64,000 bases of DNA, from NCBI RefSeq assembly GCF_000733945.1, contig NZ_JPOL01000002.1, positions 320,001-384,000 of the forward strand, read 5' to 3'. Below are positions 44,539 to 54,483 of the stretch, in pieces; position 1 is the first letter of the stretch, and each line of letters starts with the position of its first letter. This DNA is from Flavimarina sp. Hel_I_48. Its GTDB lineage: Bacteria; Bacteroidota; Bacteroidia; Flavobacteriales; Flavobacteriaceae. Both the position numbers and the translations under genes were made by a program. Under the pieces are notes generated by a model, which saw only the letters and a list, made by a program, of their open reading frames with translations, did no database searches and was not told where the DNA came from.

Positions 44539-47500
44539 ATGATTAATAAGATCATTGATTTTTCAATCAATAATAAATTTATTGTTGGTCTGCTTACGCT
44601 TGTTTTAATTGGGGTCGGTATCTGGAGTATGATGCAGGTTCCCGTAGACGCCCAGCCTGACATCACAAACAATCAGGTACAGGTAATCACCCAGGCGCCC
44701 AATCTGGGTACCGAAGATATTGAACAGTTCGTCACCTACCCCGTGGAAATCGCCATGAGCAACCTTCCAGGGGTAAAGGAAATCCGTTCTGTTTCCAGGT
44801 TTGGACTTTCAGTTTTGACCATTGTCTTCGAAGACGATATGGGAACCTATCTGCCCCGGCAGCTGGTTGCGGAGAAGCTAAATGCTGTGAAGGAAGAAAT
44901 CCCGGAAGGTTTTGGCCAGCCATCTATGGGTCCCATTACCACCGGACTGGGAGAAATTTATCAGTATACCCTTGAAGTCGAAGAAAAATTCAAGGGTGAC
45001 TATTCCCCCACTGAACTACGGACCATTCAAGATTGGATCGTACGAAGACAAATGGCAATGGTGCCCGGTGTTGTGGAAGTTAATGGCAGTGGAGGGCTTA
45101 TAAAACAATACGAAGTTGCTGTAGATCCTGATGAGTTAAATGCTATTGGCCTCACCATATCAGATGTTTTTACTGCCCTGGAAAATAATAACCAAAACAC
45201 GGGAGGGGCTTACATTAAGAAGGATCACCTGGCAAATTTTATCCGCGGGGAAGGTCTGGCACGTAGTGTAAAAGATATTCAAAGGATCGTAATCACAAAC
45301 TCTGGCGGGGTCCCCATTACCGTTAAGGATGTCGGTGAAGTAAAAATGGGCAATGCTGTAAGGTATGGCGCACTTACAAAAAATGGAGAAGGTGAGGCTG
45401 TCGGCGGAATGGTAATGATGCTGAAGGGTGCCAATTCCAATGAGGTTATTGACAATGTAAAGGAGCGCATTGTTCAGATCCAAAAATCCCTTCCTGAAGG
45501 AATTTCCATCAAACCATTTTTAGACAGGAGCGAACTTATTAGCAAAACCACTTCCACGGTAACCTCAAACCTGCTGGAAGGTGGTCTTATAGTGATCTTT
45601 GTGCTGGTATTGCTGCTTGGCAACTGGCGTGGGGGCTTGATCGTGGCTTCCACCATCCCACTCTCCCTTCTTTTTGCCTTTATTTTGATGAATGTTTTTG
45701 ACGTTTGGGCAAATCTTATGAGCCTGGGCGCGATAGACTTTGGGATTATTGTGGACGGCGCGGTAATAATCGTAGAAAGTACCGTTTTCACCATACAGCA
45801 GCAAATAAAAAAGAAGCGCGAGTTGAACCTTTGGGAAAAAGATGAAATCGCTTCATCTTCAGCAAAAAAGATGATGAATTCGGCATTTTTTGGGCAGTTG
45901 ATCATATTGATCGTATTCCTGCCTATCCTGGCGCTAGAAGGGGTTGAAGGAAAAATGTTCAAGCCCATGGCGCTCACCTTTATTTTTGCCATGCTGGGGG
46001 CAATGATCCTTTGTCTCACTTATGTACCCATGATCTCGGCACTGTTTTTAAAAGAACCGAAGAACAGCAAAAAATCCTACGGCGATAAATTTATTTCCTG
46101 GCTTCAGAAAAACTATGAGCCGCTGTTGAATAAATCCCTGAAAGGGGGAAAATTGATCCTTGGCCTTGCCGTCGCATTTTTTGCCGTTGCCATATTCATT
46201 TTTACAAGAATGGGTGGGGAATTCATTCCACAGCTGGACGAGGGGGATATTGCTTTTCACACCATTTTACAACCCGGAAGCTCCTTGGATGAGGGGATAG
46301 CAACTTCTACTAAAATTGAAAAATTGCTGTTGGCCGAATATCCCGAAATTGAACAGGTAGTAAGCCGGTACGGGGTTTCAGATGTGCCTACAGATCCTAT
46401 GCCCATGGACCTTGGTGACAGTTTTATCATTTTAAAAGATAAATCTGAATGGACTTCCGCAGGAACGAAAGATGAGCTTATTTCCAAAATAAAAGAAACC
46501 ATCAGCGTTGTCCCCGGGGTAAGTTATGAATTTACCCAACCCGTAGAAATGCGGTTTAATGAACTGCTTACGGGGGTCCGCGAGGATATAGCCGTTAAAC
46601 TTTATGGGGAGGACCTTGATCTGTTGGCCAGTAAAGCTCAGGAAATGGGTTCCATAATAAGTACCGTAAAAGGGGTGGCAGATATGAAGGTTGAAGCTAC
46701 AGCAGGTTTGCCTCAGATAACGATCAATTATAACCGGGATAAAACAGCACAATATGGCCTTCAGATCAAAAATCTCAATTCCCTGGTGCAGTCGGCCTTT
46801 GCCGGAGGCCAGGCCGGGGTGATCTTTCAAGGGGAGAGGCGTTTTGACCTGGTAGTACGCCTTCGGGAAGAAGACCGTACCAATATTGAAAATATCAGGA
46901 ACCTTTATGTAAACCTTCCCTCGGGATCTCAAATCCCCCTAAAGGAAGTGGCCGACATTAGCTACCAGCCCGGTCCAATGCAGATAAGCCGGGACAATAC
47001 CAATAGGCGGACTTCTGTAGGGGTGAACATCCGGAACCGAGATGTAAAATCTGTAGTTGCGGATATCCAGGCTAAACTGGATGCCGAATTTGATCTGCCA
47101 CCAGGATATTATATTCGTTATGGTGGTGCTTTTGAGAATTTTGAAAGGGCCAGTAAGCGCCTACAGATTGTAGTACCCATTGCGCTCCTGCTCATTTTTG
47201 TCCTTATCTATTTCGCCCTGAAGTCCTTTCAACAAGCTACGATGATCTATATCGCTATTCCCCTAGCAGCCATTGGGGGGATATTTTCCTTATGGCTCAG
47301 GGATATGCCCTTTAGTATTTCGGCTGGGGTGGGCTTTATCGTCCTGTTTGGAGTGGCAGTTTTGAACGGACTGGTACTCATAAGCGGCTTTAATGAACTT
47401 AAGGAAGATGGTGTGGTAGATGTGAACGAACGGATCATTAAAGGTTCCAAACGCAGGATCAGGCCAATATTACTTACAGCCCTTACCGATGTATTGGGAT

Positions 47501-48876
47501 TTTTACCAATGGCAATTTCCAGTTCTGCAGGAGCTGAAGTTCAAAGGCCGCTCGCTACTGTAGTTATTGGAGGGCTAATTACTTCTACATTATTGACCCT
47601 GTTTATTTTACCCATCCTTTACAGATGGATGGAAAACAGAAAAATAAATACTACGGTAAATAGGAAGCTGGTTGCGGGGATAGCTGTTGCAGCAATTCTT
47701 CTTTCCGGATCAAATAATTTACAAGCCCAGGAGACCCCCGAAATGCTTCCTAAAATCACACGGGAGCAGGCTGTTGATAAGGCCCTAAAAAATTATCCGC
47801 TTTTGAAAAATAAAAACCGGGAGATCGAGCGGCAAGGGGTATTAAAAACTTCAGCTTGGGACCTTGGGCGAACCCAGATATCTACCGGGGGCGAAGAACT
47901 TGATGATGAAAGGGGGATTTATACGGTCCTGGCAATACAGCAACAAAACATAAATATTTTTGGGATCCTTCCAAAAAGTAAATTGGCCAAGCAGCGTGTT
48001 GCCCTGGCCGAAGATTCCTATGATCTGTCTCAACTACAAGTGGGCCGCGAGGTAAAAACGGCCTGGACCGAAACTTTTGCTGCAAAAAGGCAATACCTTC
48101 TGTTTGAGCGGTTGGATTCGCTTTATATAAGTTTGAAAAAAGCGGTCGAATTGCGATATGAAGTGGAAGCCATCTCCAAGCTAGAAGCACTTACTTTAAG
48201 AAACAGGATCAGTGAGGTCAAGATCAAAAAGCAACAGGCGCAAAGCGACTACCTTACCACCTTGCAAAAATTAAATCTGTGGCTGGGTGAAGAAGCGGAA
48301 TTTACCGTTACCGATGATTTTGAAACAAAATTGGTTCCCGAAGAAGAATTGCTGCTCAAAGCACAGCATCCTTTACTACAGATCCCCAAACAGGAGGTCG
48401 CGGTGGCCATTGCACGACAGAGGGTTAAAAGATCAGATCTCCTTCCAGATCTTAACTTTCAATACGGCTTTCAAAGAATAAATGGCACCAGTGGATTTTA
48501 CAGCTATCAGGCAGCGATCAGAATCCCTATACTGTCGGGGCCTGATTATGCTGAAGTAAAGGCTGCCAAAATAGAGAAAGAAATAGCAGAGGAAGCAGCG
48601 GGATTTGCAGAGGAACGGGTACAGACAGGATTTTTCATCACTGTTCAAAATTATAAAAATTGGAAATCCTCGTGGGAATTTTATAGGGATCAAGTGCTGC
48701 CATTTCTTGAAGAACAAAGGCAGGGCTCATTTCTCGCTTTCAATGAGGGCGCCATAGAATATGTAGCTTTCATTCAAAACCTCGATAATGCAGTACAATC
48801 AGAATTAAGGGCACTGGAAGCTTACAAGAATTACCAGATCGCGCTTGCAGAACTACAATTTTACTTGAACGACTAA
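44539..48876 (+). CDS. CusA/CzcA heavy-metal RND pump fused to a TolC-like domain
   Basis: The product has 1445 residues. Residues 1-1035 form a complete heavy-metal RND transporter: TM1 near the start, periplasmic loops, DFGIIVDGAVIIVES in TM4 and GVAVLNGLVLISGFNEL in the second half. Residues about 1065-1445 are an outer-membrane-efflux (TolC/CzcC) domain of paired coiled coils. A signal-peptide-like stretch (VAGIAVAAILLSGSNN then LQAQE, about 1049-1069) sits at the junction. It drives proton-dependent export of Cu, Ag, Zn, Co or Cd; which metal cannot be told. It is followed by the adaptor gene after 10 bp. Confidence 0.92.
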   Translation: MINKIIDFSINNKFIVGLLTLVLIGVGIWSMMQVPVDAQPDITNNQVQVITQAPNLGTEDIEQFVTYPVEIAMSNLPGVKEIRSVSRFGLSVLTIVFEDDMGTYLPRQLVAEKLNAVKEEIPEGFGQPSMGPITTGLGEIYQYTLEVEEKFKGDYSPTELRTIQDWIVRRQMAMVPGVVEVNGSGGLIKQYEVAVDPDELNAIGLTISDVFTALENNNQNTGGAYIKKDHLANFIRGEGLARSVKDIQRIVITNSGGVPITVKDVGEVKMGNAVRYGALTKNGEGEAVGGMVMMLKGANSNEVIDNVKERIVQIQKSLPEGISIKPFLDRSELISKTTSTVTSNLLEGGLIVIFVLVLLLGNWRGGLIVASTIPLSLLFAFILMNVFDVWANLMSLGAIDFGIIVDGAVIIVESTVFTIQQQIKKKRELNLWEKDEIASSSAKKMMNSAFFGQLIILIVFLPILALEGVEGKMFKPMALTFIFAMLGAMILCLTYVPMISALFLKEPKNSKKSYGDKFISWLQKNYEPLLNKSLKGGKLILGLAVAFFAVAIFIFTRMGGEFIPQLDEGDIAFHTILQPGSSLDEGIATSTKIEKLLLAEYPEIEQVVSRYGVSDVPTDPMPMDLGDSFIILKDKSEWTSAGTKDELISKIKETISVVPGVSYEFTQPVEMRFNELLTGVREDIAVKLYGEDLDLLASKAQEMGSIISTVKGVADMKVEATAGLPQITINYNRDKTAQYGLQIKNLNSLVQSAFAGGQAGVIFQGERRFDLVVRLREEDRTNIENIRNLYVNLPSGSQIPLKEVADISYQPGPMQISRDNTNRRTSVGVNIRNRDVKSVVADIQAKLDAEFDLPPGYYIRYGGAFENFERASKRLQIVVPIALLLIFVLIYFALKSFQQATMIYIAIPLAAIGGIFSLWLRDMPFSISAGVGFIVLFGVAVLNGLVLISGFNELKEDGVVDVNERIIKGSKRRIRPILLTALTDVLGFLPMAISSSAGAEVQRPLATVVIGGLITSTLLTLFILPILYRWMENRKINTTVNRKLVAGIAVAAILLSGSNNLQAQETPEMLPKITREQAVDKALKNYPLLKNKNREIERQGVLKTSAWDLGRTQISTGGEELDDERGIYTVLAIQQQNINIFGILPKSKLAKQRVALAEDSYDLSQLQVGREVKTAWTETFAAKRQYLLFERLDSLYISLKKAVELRYEVEAISKLEALTLRNRISEVKIKKQQAQSDYLTTLQKLNLWLGEEAEFTVTDDFETKLVPEEELLLKAQHPLLQIPKQEVAVAIARQRVKRSDLLPDLNFQYGFQRINGTSGFYSYQAAIRIPILSGPDYAEVKAAKIEKEIAEEAAGFAEERVQTGFFITVQNYKNWKSSWEFYRDQVLPFLEEQRQGSFLAFNEGAIEYVAFIQNLDNAVQSELRALEAYKNYQIALAELQFYLND

Positions 48877-48886
48877 AAAAGAAAAT

Positions 48887-50065
48887 ATGAAATTTATAAA
48901 TATAGCATTGTTTTGCACTTTATCTTTCCTGGTTTCCTGTGATGAAAACAAAAAAACTGCGGAGATCAAAAAAGAAACAACAGAAACGAATACCGCTGAA
49001 ACTGCAAAAGAGGCGATGCTTTCCCAACAGCAGTACAGTAGCTTAAATATGAAGATCGACACCCTTAGCACCCGGCTTATGACAGGATTTGTAGAGGCTA
49101 ATGGTCGACTGGAAGTCCCACCTCAAAACGAAGCCACGATCACTCCCGTGATTGGCGGGAATGTGGTAAACATTAAGGTTATTGAAGGGGATAATGTCAA
49201 AAAGGGCAGTGTTTTAGCATCTATTGAACATCCGGACATCATAAAAATACAAACTGATTATATGAATGCGTCCAATCAACTGAATTTTCAGGAGAAGGAA
49301 TTTCAAAGACAGCAGAAATTGTATAATGCCGGGGTCGGGTCAGGTGAAAGCTTCCAAAGAAGCGAAGCGGAGTACACAGGTATGAAAGGGCAGGTTTCAG
49401 GATTGGAAGCACAGCTGAGACAACTGAATGTAAATCCAGAGGCTGTAAAAAAAGGGAATATTCAACGGCAAATCCCCATCTTGAGCCCAATAGAAGGGGC
49501 CGTGCAGGCAGTTGGTGTGAAAATTGGACAGTTCGTACAGGCCCAGACCAATATGTTTGAGATCATCAATACCGATCATGTACACGCAGAACTTATAGTA
49601 TTTGAAAAAGATGTCGCCAAACTGAAAGTAGGCCAAAAGATTTATATGACCGCGGAATCTTTACCTGGTACAGAATTAACTGCTGAAGTCCTCTCCATCG
49701 GCAAGAATTTTGAGCAGGATGTAAAAGCGCTACACGTGCACGCTGAAATTGAAAATCAACCTGAAAACCTGGTCCCCGGTATGTATGTACGTGCAAGGAT
49801 TGCAGTAGATGATAATCGCAGTATGGCCCTACCTGCATCTGCTATTGTTAAGGATGGAGAAAGGTTTATAACTTTTACTGCTGAAAAAGAAGGGGATGCC
49901 TGGAGTTTTAAGCCGGTAGAAGTTATACCAGGTACCGAAGAAAATGAGTGGGTTGCCGTAAATTTCTTGAACGAACTGCCAACAGGAACAAGATTTGCCT
50001 TCAACAATGCGTATTACTTGATGGCCGAGATGAAAAAAGGTGAAGGTGGCGGCCACCATCATTAA
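48887..50065 (+). CDS. CusB-like RND periplasmic adaptor lipoprotein
   Basis: The product has 392 residues with a lipobox (SFLVSC, Cys18), beta-barrel and lipoyl-like domains (PVIGGNVVNIKVIEGDNVKK), a helical hairpin (about 125-185), and a C-terminal GGGHHH that may bind metal. It joins the inner-membrane pump to the outer-membrane channel. It starts 10 bp after the pump-channel fusion and is certainly part of the same operon. Confidence 0.9.
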   Translation: MKFINIALFCTLSFLVSCDENKKTAEIKKETTETNTAETAKEAMLSQQQYSSLNMKIDTLSTRLMTGFVEANGRLEVPPQNEATITPVIGGNVVNIKVIEGDNVKKGSVLASIEHPDIIKIQTDYMNASNQLNFQEKEFQRQQKLYNAGVGSGESFQRSEAEYTGMKGQVSGLEAQLRQLNVNPEAVKKGNIQRQIPILSPIEGAVQAVGVKIGQFVQAQTNMFEIINTDHVHAELIVFEKDVAKLKVGQKIYMTAESLPGTELTAEVLSIGKNFEQDVKALHVHAEIENQPENLVPGMYVRARIAVDDNRSMALPASAIVKDGERFITFTAEKEGDAWSFKPVEVIPGTEENEWVAVNFLNELPTGTRFAFNNAYYLMAEMKKGEGGGHHH

Positions 50066-50151
50066 TAGACCTGATTTGCGCGGAAACCAATGCACTTCCG
50101 TTGCACTGCCCTTTATTCTAGTTTTACCCTTGTTTATTAAAACCTGTTACG

Positions 50152-52143
50152 ATGATCAAAGAAGATAAAGAGAGAGAAGAACGTGATCCAATGGAAATAA
50201 ATTCTCCAAGAACGGCGGAAAAACCCAGGTCAAATAGTTCCACAAATGGAGATAGTTGTTGTGGCACGGGATCAAAAAAGGATGATGGGAAAAAAGAGTC
50301 ATATATCCCAACCATAATCAGCCTTTTACTTCTTGTCAGTGGTATTTTACTTGACTATTTAGATGTTGAGTGGTTCGGCGGATATATTCGCATGGGTATT
50401 TTCGGTATCGCTTATCTTTTAGTGGGGGCTAAAGTGTTAAAGCATGCCATTACCAATATGGCCAAAGGAAATGTCTTCAATGAATTTTTTTTGATGACCA
50501 TTGCAACGCTGGGGGCTTTTTATATTGGAGAATTCGCTGAAGGAGTCGCCGTGATGCTGTTTTATGTTATTGGAGAGCATTTTCAGGAAGCTGCAGTTGC
50601 ACGCTCCCGAAAATCTATAAAGGAGCTTATAGATAACCGGCCAGAAAAAGTGGGTCTAATAATGGGTGGGGAGGTGGTAAGCACAAATCCACGACAGGTC
50701 GGACTGGGAGAAATCATTCAGATAAAAGTTGGGGAGAAAGTGGCATTAGACGGAGAAATACAGAGTGAAGGTTCTTCTTTTAATACAGCGGCCCTGACCG
50801 GGGAATCTAAACCGGATACTAAGAAAAAGGGGGAAACCGTTCTTGCGGGAATGATCAATCTGGAGAGGGTTGTGGATTTAAAAGTTACTTCTACTTATGA
50901 CGAGAGTGCGCTTTCAAAGATCCTGAACCTGGTAGAAGAAGCTAGCGGACGAAAAGCAAAAACCCAGAAGTTTATAACCAAATTTGCAAAGATCTATACC
51001 CCCATTGTAGTTTTTATGGCAGTGGGCCTTACCCTCCTGCCCTACTTTTTTGTGGAAACTTACGTTTTTGATGACTGGTTATACCGTGCACTTGTATTTT
51101 TGGTGATCTCCTGTCCCTGTGCCCTGGTAATTTCAATTCCCCTTGGATATTTTGGGGGCATTGGTGCTGCCTCTAAAAACGGGATGCTCTTTAAAGGTGC
51201 AAATTTCCTCGACCTTATTACAAAGGTCGATACCGTTGTAATGGACAAGACGGGCACCCTCACCGAAGGTGTTTTTAAGGTTCAGGAAATTAGGGCAGAC
51301 ACTATTCCCGAGGAACAGCTTATCGCTCTTACCGCTGCACTTGAAGCTAAATCCACACATCCCATAGCTAGGGCGATTGTAGAATATGCAGGTAATTCTT
51401 ATAAAGAAATAGATATTTCTAATGTGGAAGAGATTGCGGGCCATGGGTTGAAGGGGAAATGGAACAGCAAAGAAGTTCTAGTGGGAAATGCGAAATTACT
51501 CCAGAAGTATGGTGTTGATTTTGATAAGCAGATCAACACAATTGTGGAAAGCATTGTATTGGTTGCCATTGACGGTAAATTTGGCGGATATTTTATCATT
51601 GCCGATAAAATTAAAGATGATGCACCTTTAGCCATTAAAAAACTCCATGATTATGGGGTCCAAACAATCGTGATGCTATCAGGGGATAAAGACACTATTG
51701 TCCAAAGAGTGGCCAAAGAATTAAAAATAGACCGCGCATACGGTGGGTTATTGCCCCAGGATAAGGTAACCCATGTTGAAGAACTAAAGGCCGAGGGAAA
51801 AAAGGTAGCCTTTGTGGGGGATGGGATCAATGATGCCCCGGTAATAACTTTAGCGGACGTTGGATTTGCAATGGGGGCCCTGGGATCTGATGCCGCTATT
51901 GAAACGGCCGATATTGTGATACAGACCGACCAACCTTCAAAAATAGCCACGGCTATTAAGATCGGAAAAAAAACCAGACAAATCGTATGGCAGAACATAG
52001 CTTTGGCCTTTGGTGCAAAAGTTATTGTTCTTACCCTTGGGGCCTTTGGACTGGCTTCTTTGTGGGAGGCCGTATTTGCGGATGTGGGAGTGGCATTTCT
52101 GGCTATCCTTAATGCTGTAAGAATTCAAAATATGAAATTTTAA
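50152..52143 (+). CDS. Heavy-metal P1B-type ATPase
   Basis: The product has 663 residues. Membrane signature CPC (Cys321-Pro322-Cys323 in SCPCALV), phosphorylation site Asp365 (DKTGTLTEG), HP motif (THPIARA), GDGINDAPVI hinge. There is no HMA domain; instead the short N-terminus carries a Cys pair (GDSCCGTG). The CPC motif and last helix (ADVGVAFLAILNAVR) fit the Zn/Cd/Pb group, though copper cannot be excluded. It follows the adaptor by 86 bp in the same direction, completing a metal-export set. Confidence 0.9.
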   Translation: MIKEDKEREERDPMEINSPRTAEKPRSNSSTNGDSCCGTGSKKDDGKKESYIPTIISLLLLVSGILLDYLDVEWFGGYIRMGIFGIAYLLVGAKVLKHAITNMAKGNVFNEFFLMTIATLGAFYIGEFAEGVAVMLFYVIGEHFQEAAVARSRKSIKELIDNRPEKVGLIMGGEVVSTNPRQVGLGEIIQIKVGEKVALDGEIQSEGSSFNTAALTGESKPDTKKKGETVLAGMINLERVVDLKVTSTYDESALSKILNLVEEASGRKAKTQKFITKFAKIYTPIVVFMAVGLTLLPYFFVETYVFDDWLYRALVFLVISCPCALVISIPLGYFGGIGAASKNGMLFKGANFLDLITKVDTVVMDKTGTLTEGVFKVQEIRADTIPEEQLIALTAALEAKSTHPIARAIVEYAGNSYKEIDISNVEEIAGHGLKGKWNSKEVLVGNAKLLQKYGVDFDKQINTIVESIVLVAIDGKFGGYFIIADKIKDDAPLAIKKLHDYGVQTIVMLSGDKDTIVQRVAKELKIDRAYGGLLPQDKVTHVEELKAEGKKVAFVGDGINDAPVITLADVGFAMGALGSDAAIETADIVIQTDQPSKIATAIKIGKKTRQIVWQNIALAFGAKVIVLTLGAFGLASLWEAVFADVGVAFLAILNAVRIQNMKF

Positions 52144-52200
52144 TAAACAACATTCTCTAGACCATTGTTTCTAAAACGTAATGCCAATGACGGAATAGCT

Positions 52201-52545
52201 GACAAACAACTTTCAGCTTTATAAGGGCGTGATTTAATTCTTCCGATTGTACATAATATAACTTTTGAAGATTATCGTGAAATTAGTCTATTACTTGGCT
52301 CTCGCAGTGGAAAGACTACAACAGAAGATTCTATATGCCAAATCATAGATAAGTTAGGAAAAATTTTAGTTACAGATGAGTTTGAGTTGATAAAACACTT
52401 GGTGGTGTATTTGCTAAAGGCTACTCATAAAATAACAAAAATCTACTATACTTTAACCCACGAATATCTAAACTTTTCCAAGCATATTTGCAAAACCTAT
52501 TTTATTGAACCTAACATTAAACATTTAAAAAAAAATCAAATTTAA
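52201..52545 (+). pseudogene. Remnant of a TIR-domain-like gene
   Basis: One frame is open for 107 codons after an early stop at 52222 and reads DKQLSAL, stop, GRDLILPIVHNITFED, REISLLLGSR, then DSICQIIDKLGKI. The ILPIxHxIT then SxxL then a final IxxIxxxL order is that of the C-terminal half of bacterial TIR-domain effectors. There is no start or N-terminal half, and the frame ends at 52545. The assignment is by pattern from memory and needs a profile search. Confidence 0.35.
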
Positions 52546-52768
52546 ATTTAAGATTTTTCTCTTTTACTAATTAAACGAAAATATAGCGGGCTCAAACACT
52601 TGTATCAAAATTGTACAATGATATGTGATTAAAATGTTATAAATTGAAAAATCAAACCTAGTATGACCAAAGTCCATCAAAATGAGCTAAATTAAATAAA
52701 AGTTCACAAAACGACACCATAGATTAGCAAACTGTTTGAAGCCCCTGTATTTACTGGTTCCTTACCTA

Positions 52769-52793
52769 TTGGGTTCGAGCCCCAGCCAAGTCA
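52769..52793 (+). other. tRNA 3' end remnant (T-arm and acceptor strand)
   Basis: A T-arm with stem TTGGG / CCCAG and loop TTCGAGC is followed by 7 bases (CCAAGTC) and a discriminator A, the layout of a tRNA 3' end. No matching 5' acceptor, D-arm or anticodon arm lies upstream. A strong hairpin terminator follows at 52808. It is best read as a broken tRNA or an integration att site. Confidence 0.5.
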
Positions 52794-52807
52794 CTTCAAT
52801 TATCAAG

Positions 52808-52840
52808 AAAACCTGTTAGATATATCTAGCAGGTTTTTTT
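52808..52840 (+). terminator. Intrinsic terminator behind the tRNA remnant
   Basis: AAAACCTG-T-TAGATA pairs with TATCTA-G-CAGGTTTT (one wobble pair) and is followed by further Ts: a roughly 15-bp stem and T-run. Confidence 0.75.
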
Positions 52841-52984
52841 AATATTAGGCATTTACTTTTATATGATTTGATTGAAAAAGTGAATAATTTGACTATTGGA
52901 CTTTTAATAAAAGATCGGATAGTTTTTTAAGTCCTGAGCTACATTTTGCATTCGCAAAATTCTTGCTTCATTTAATAAGATGTT

Positions 52985-53160
52985 TCATTCCCTAAAAAAA
53001 TGCAATAGTCTACTATTAAACCATATTGCTATATATTCGAAAATAGCGGTTTTAACGTCTTCTATAGGTTTAAAAATTAATATATGAATAAGTTCTACAT
53101 TTAACTTTTTAAAGAAAGACTCTTCAACAGAAGTATCCCGTCGATTTCCCTTCTTACTTT
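52985..53160 (-). pseudogene. Remnant of an IS3-type transposase (C-terminal end)
   Basis: The minus strand reads SKKGNRRDTSVEESFFKKLN, then VELIHILIF and IFEYIAIWFNSRLLHF to a stop at 52985. It matches the last third of IS3-family OrfB, around the catalytic Glu (consensus SRKGxCWDNAxAESFFxxLK then FxYIExxYNRxRxHS). The DDE core upstream is missing, and neither terminal inverted repeats nor OrfA were found. It lies in the gene-free stretch 52144-53382. Confidence 0.7.
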
Positions 53161-53382
53161 TAGATTATATTACCAGAACATTTGAATTTAATCCCTGCTC
53201 TACTTGTTTTAGAAGCATATTTTTCCATCTATAAAAAAAGAAAATTTAAATACTTGATTATCCTGCTATCCATTACTGCTATTTTCCGAACTGGCATGCA
53301 TACCTGGCGTTGGTAAGAAAAGCCCCTTAAGAAAAAATCAATGTATCCCCACAGACCATATTTTATAGCCTTTATCACACAT

Positions 53383-54483
53383 CTATATTCCCTTTGTCCA
53401 AAATCTCACAAAACCATTTCGCCAGTAAAATTCTTTGATTATCACTTTGAGAACCGCATACATCGGTACGGCTACCATCATCCCCATAATACCAAAAAGG
53501 AGCCCTGAAGCAATAATAATCACGAAGATCTCCATGGGATGTGATTTCACGCTATTGGAATAAATGAAGGGCTGCGAAATGAAATTATCCACCAGTTGAC
53601 CTATGGTCACGCCAATTAATACATAGCCCACAAGTGGCAATGCCCCATTTGAAAAATCAATATCAGAATGACTTGTGAGTGTGAGCAGCGCCATAAATAC
53701 CGCACCTATAACTGGCCCGGCATAAGGTATAATATTGAATAGGGCACAAAAAAAAGAAACGATTAGCGCATTTTCTGTGCCTACCAGATAAAGGGTAATG
53801 GCATAAATAATGAATAAAATAAAGATCTGTAATACCAGTCCCAAAAAATAACGGGAGAGAAGGTCCTTAATCTTGTCCAGCGAACTAATGGTTTGTTTTC
53901 TATGTTCCTTCGGAATCATTGCCAACAGAAAACGTTGAATGGAACTGTGATCCTTGAGCATAAAAAAAGACATGAATAGTACCGAAAGAAGACCTATTGA
54001 AAGTTGGGTCAAGATGTTTATCAGCCTATCCATCAAGGTGGGGCCCTCCTCATCATCCATTTCCTCCATTACAGATTTCTCTATTTCCGTTTCTTTCACG
54101 GCATCGGCTACGTCTTGTTTGGAAGCACCAGAATATTCAGAAATCTTTTCATAAACCTTGTCTAGTTCCACCTGTATATTTTCTGGATCGTAAACGGCTA
54201 TCTGTTTCGTCTGTTCTGCAAGCATGGGAACAAACATTAGACCCAGACCGCTCATAATTGCTAGAGCTATGACAAGCGCTATGACCGCACCCAGTGTTTT
54301 TGAAATATTGAGCCGTTCCCTGAAAAAATAGACTAAGGGTCGGCACAAAAGGGTCAATACCGCAGCAATTACCAGATAAATAATTAGTGTTCTCAGTTGA
54401 TACAGAACAAACAGTAAAAGACCTAACCCCAGAAAAAAGGAGATTGCCTTAATAATTCCCTTTGCAAGAATATATGATCTCAT
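53383..54483 (-). CDS. AI-2E-family (PerM) transporter
   Basis: The product has 366 residues, with about eight membrane segments and the family pattern VGTENALIVSFFCALFNIIPYAGPVIGAV and GNQ-like QLVDNFISQPFIYSNSVKSHPMEIF. A charged extracytoplasmic-type loop (about 110-150) contains a Lys/Glu-rich helix. The family exports or imports small molecules; in some bacteria it handles AI-2, in others it is linked to Na+ or pH homeostasis. The product here is unassigned. It is isolated, with no operon partner. Confidence 0.85.
   Translation of the reverse strand: MRSYILAKGIIKAISFFLGLGLLLFVLYQLRTLIIYLVIAAVLTLLCRPLVYFFRERLNISKTLGAVIALVIALAIMSGLGLMFVPMLAEQTKQIAVYDPENIQVELDKVYEKISEYSGASKQDVADAVKETEIEKSVMEEMDDEEGPTLMDRLINILTQLSIGLLSVLFMSFFMLKDHSSIQRFLLAMIPKEHRKQTISSLDKIKDLLSRYFLGLVLQIFILFIIYAITLYLVGTENALIVSFFCALFNIIPYAGPVIGAVFMALLTLTSHSDIDFSNGALPLVGYVLIGVTIGQLVDNFISQPFIYSNSVKSHPMEIFVIIIASGLLFGIMGMMVAVPMYAVLKVIIKEFYWRNGFVRFWTKGI

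Noticed and set aside
52740..52800. Complete tRNA gene
   Set aside because: Only the T-arm and 3' acceptor strand are present; no D-arm, anticodon arm or 5' acceptor.
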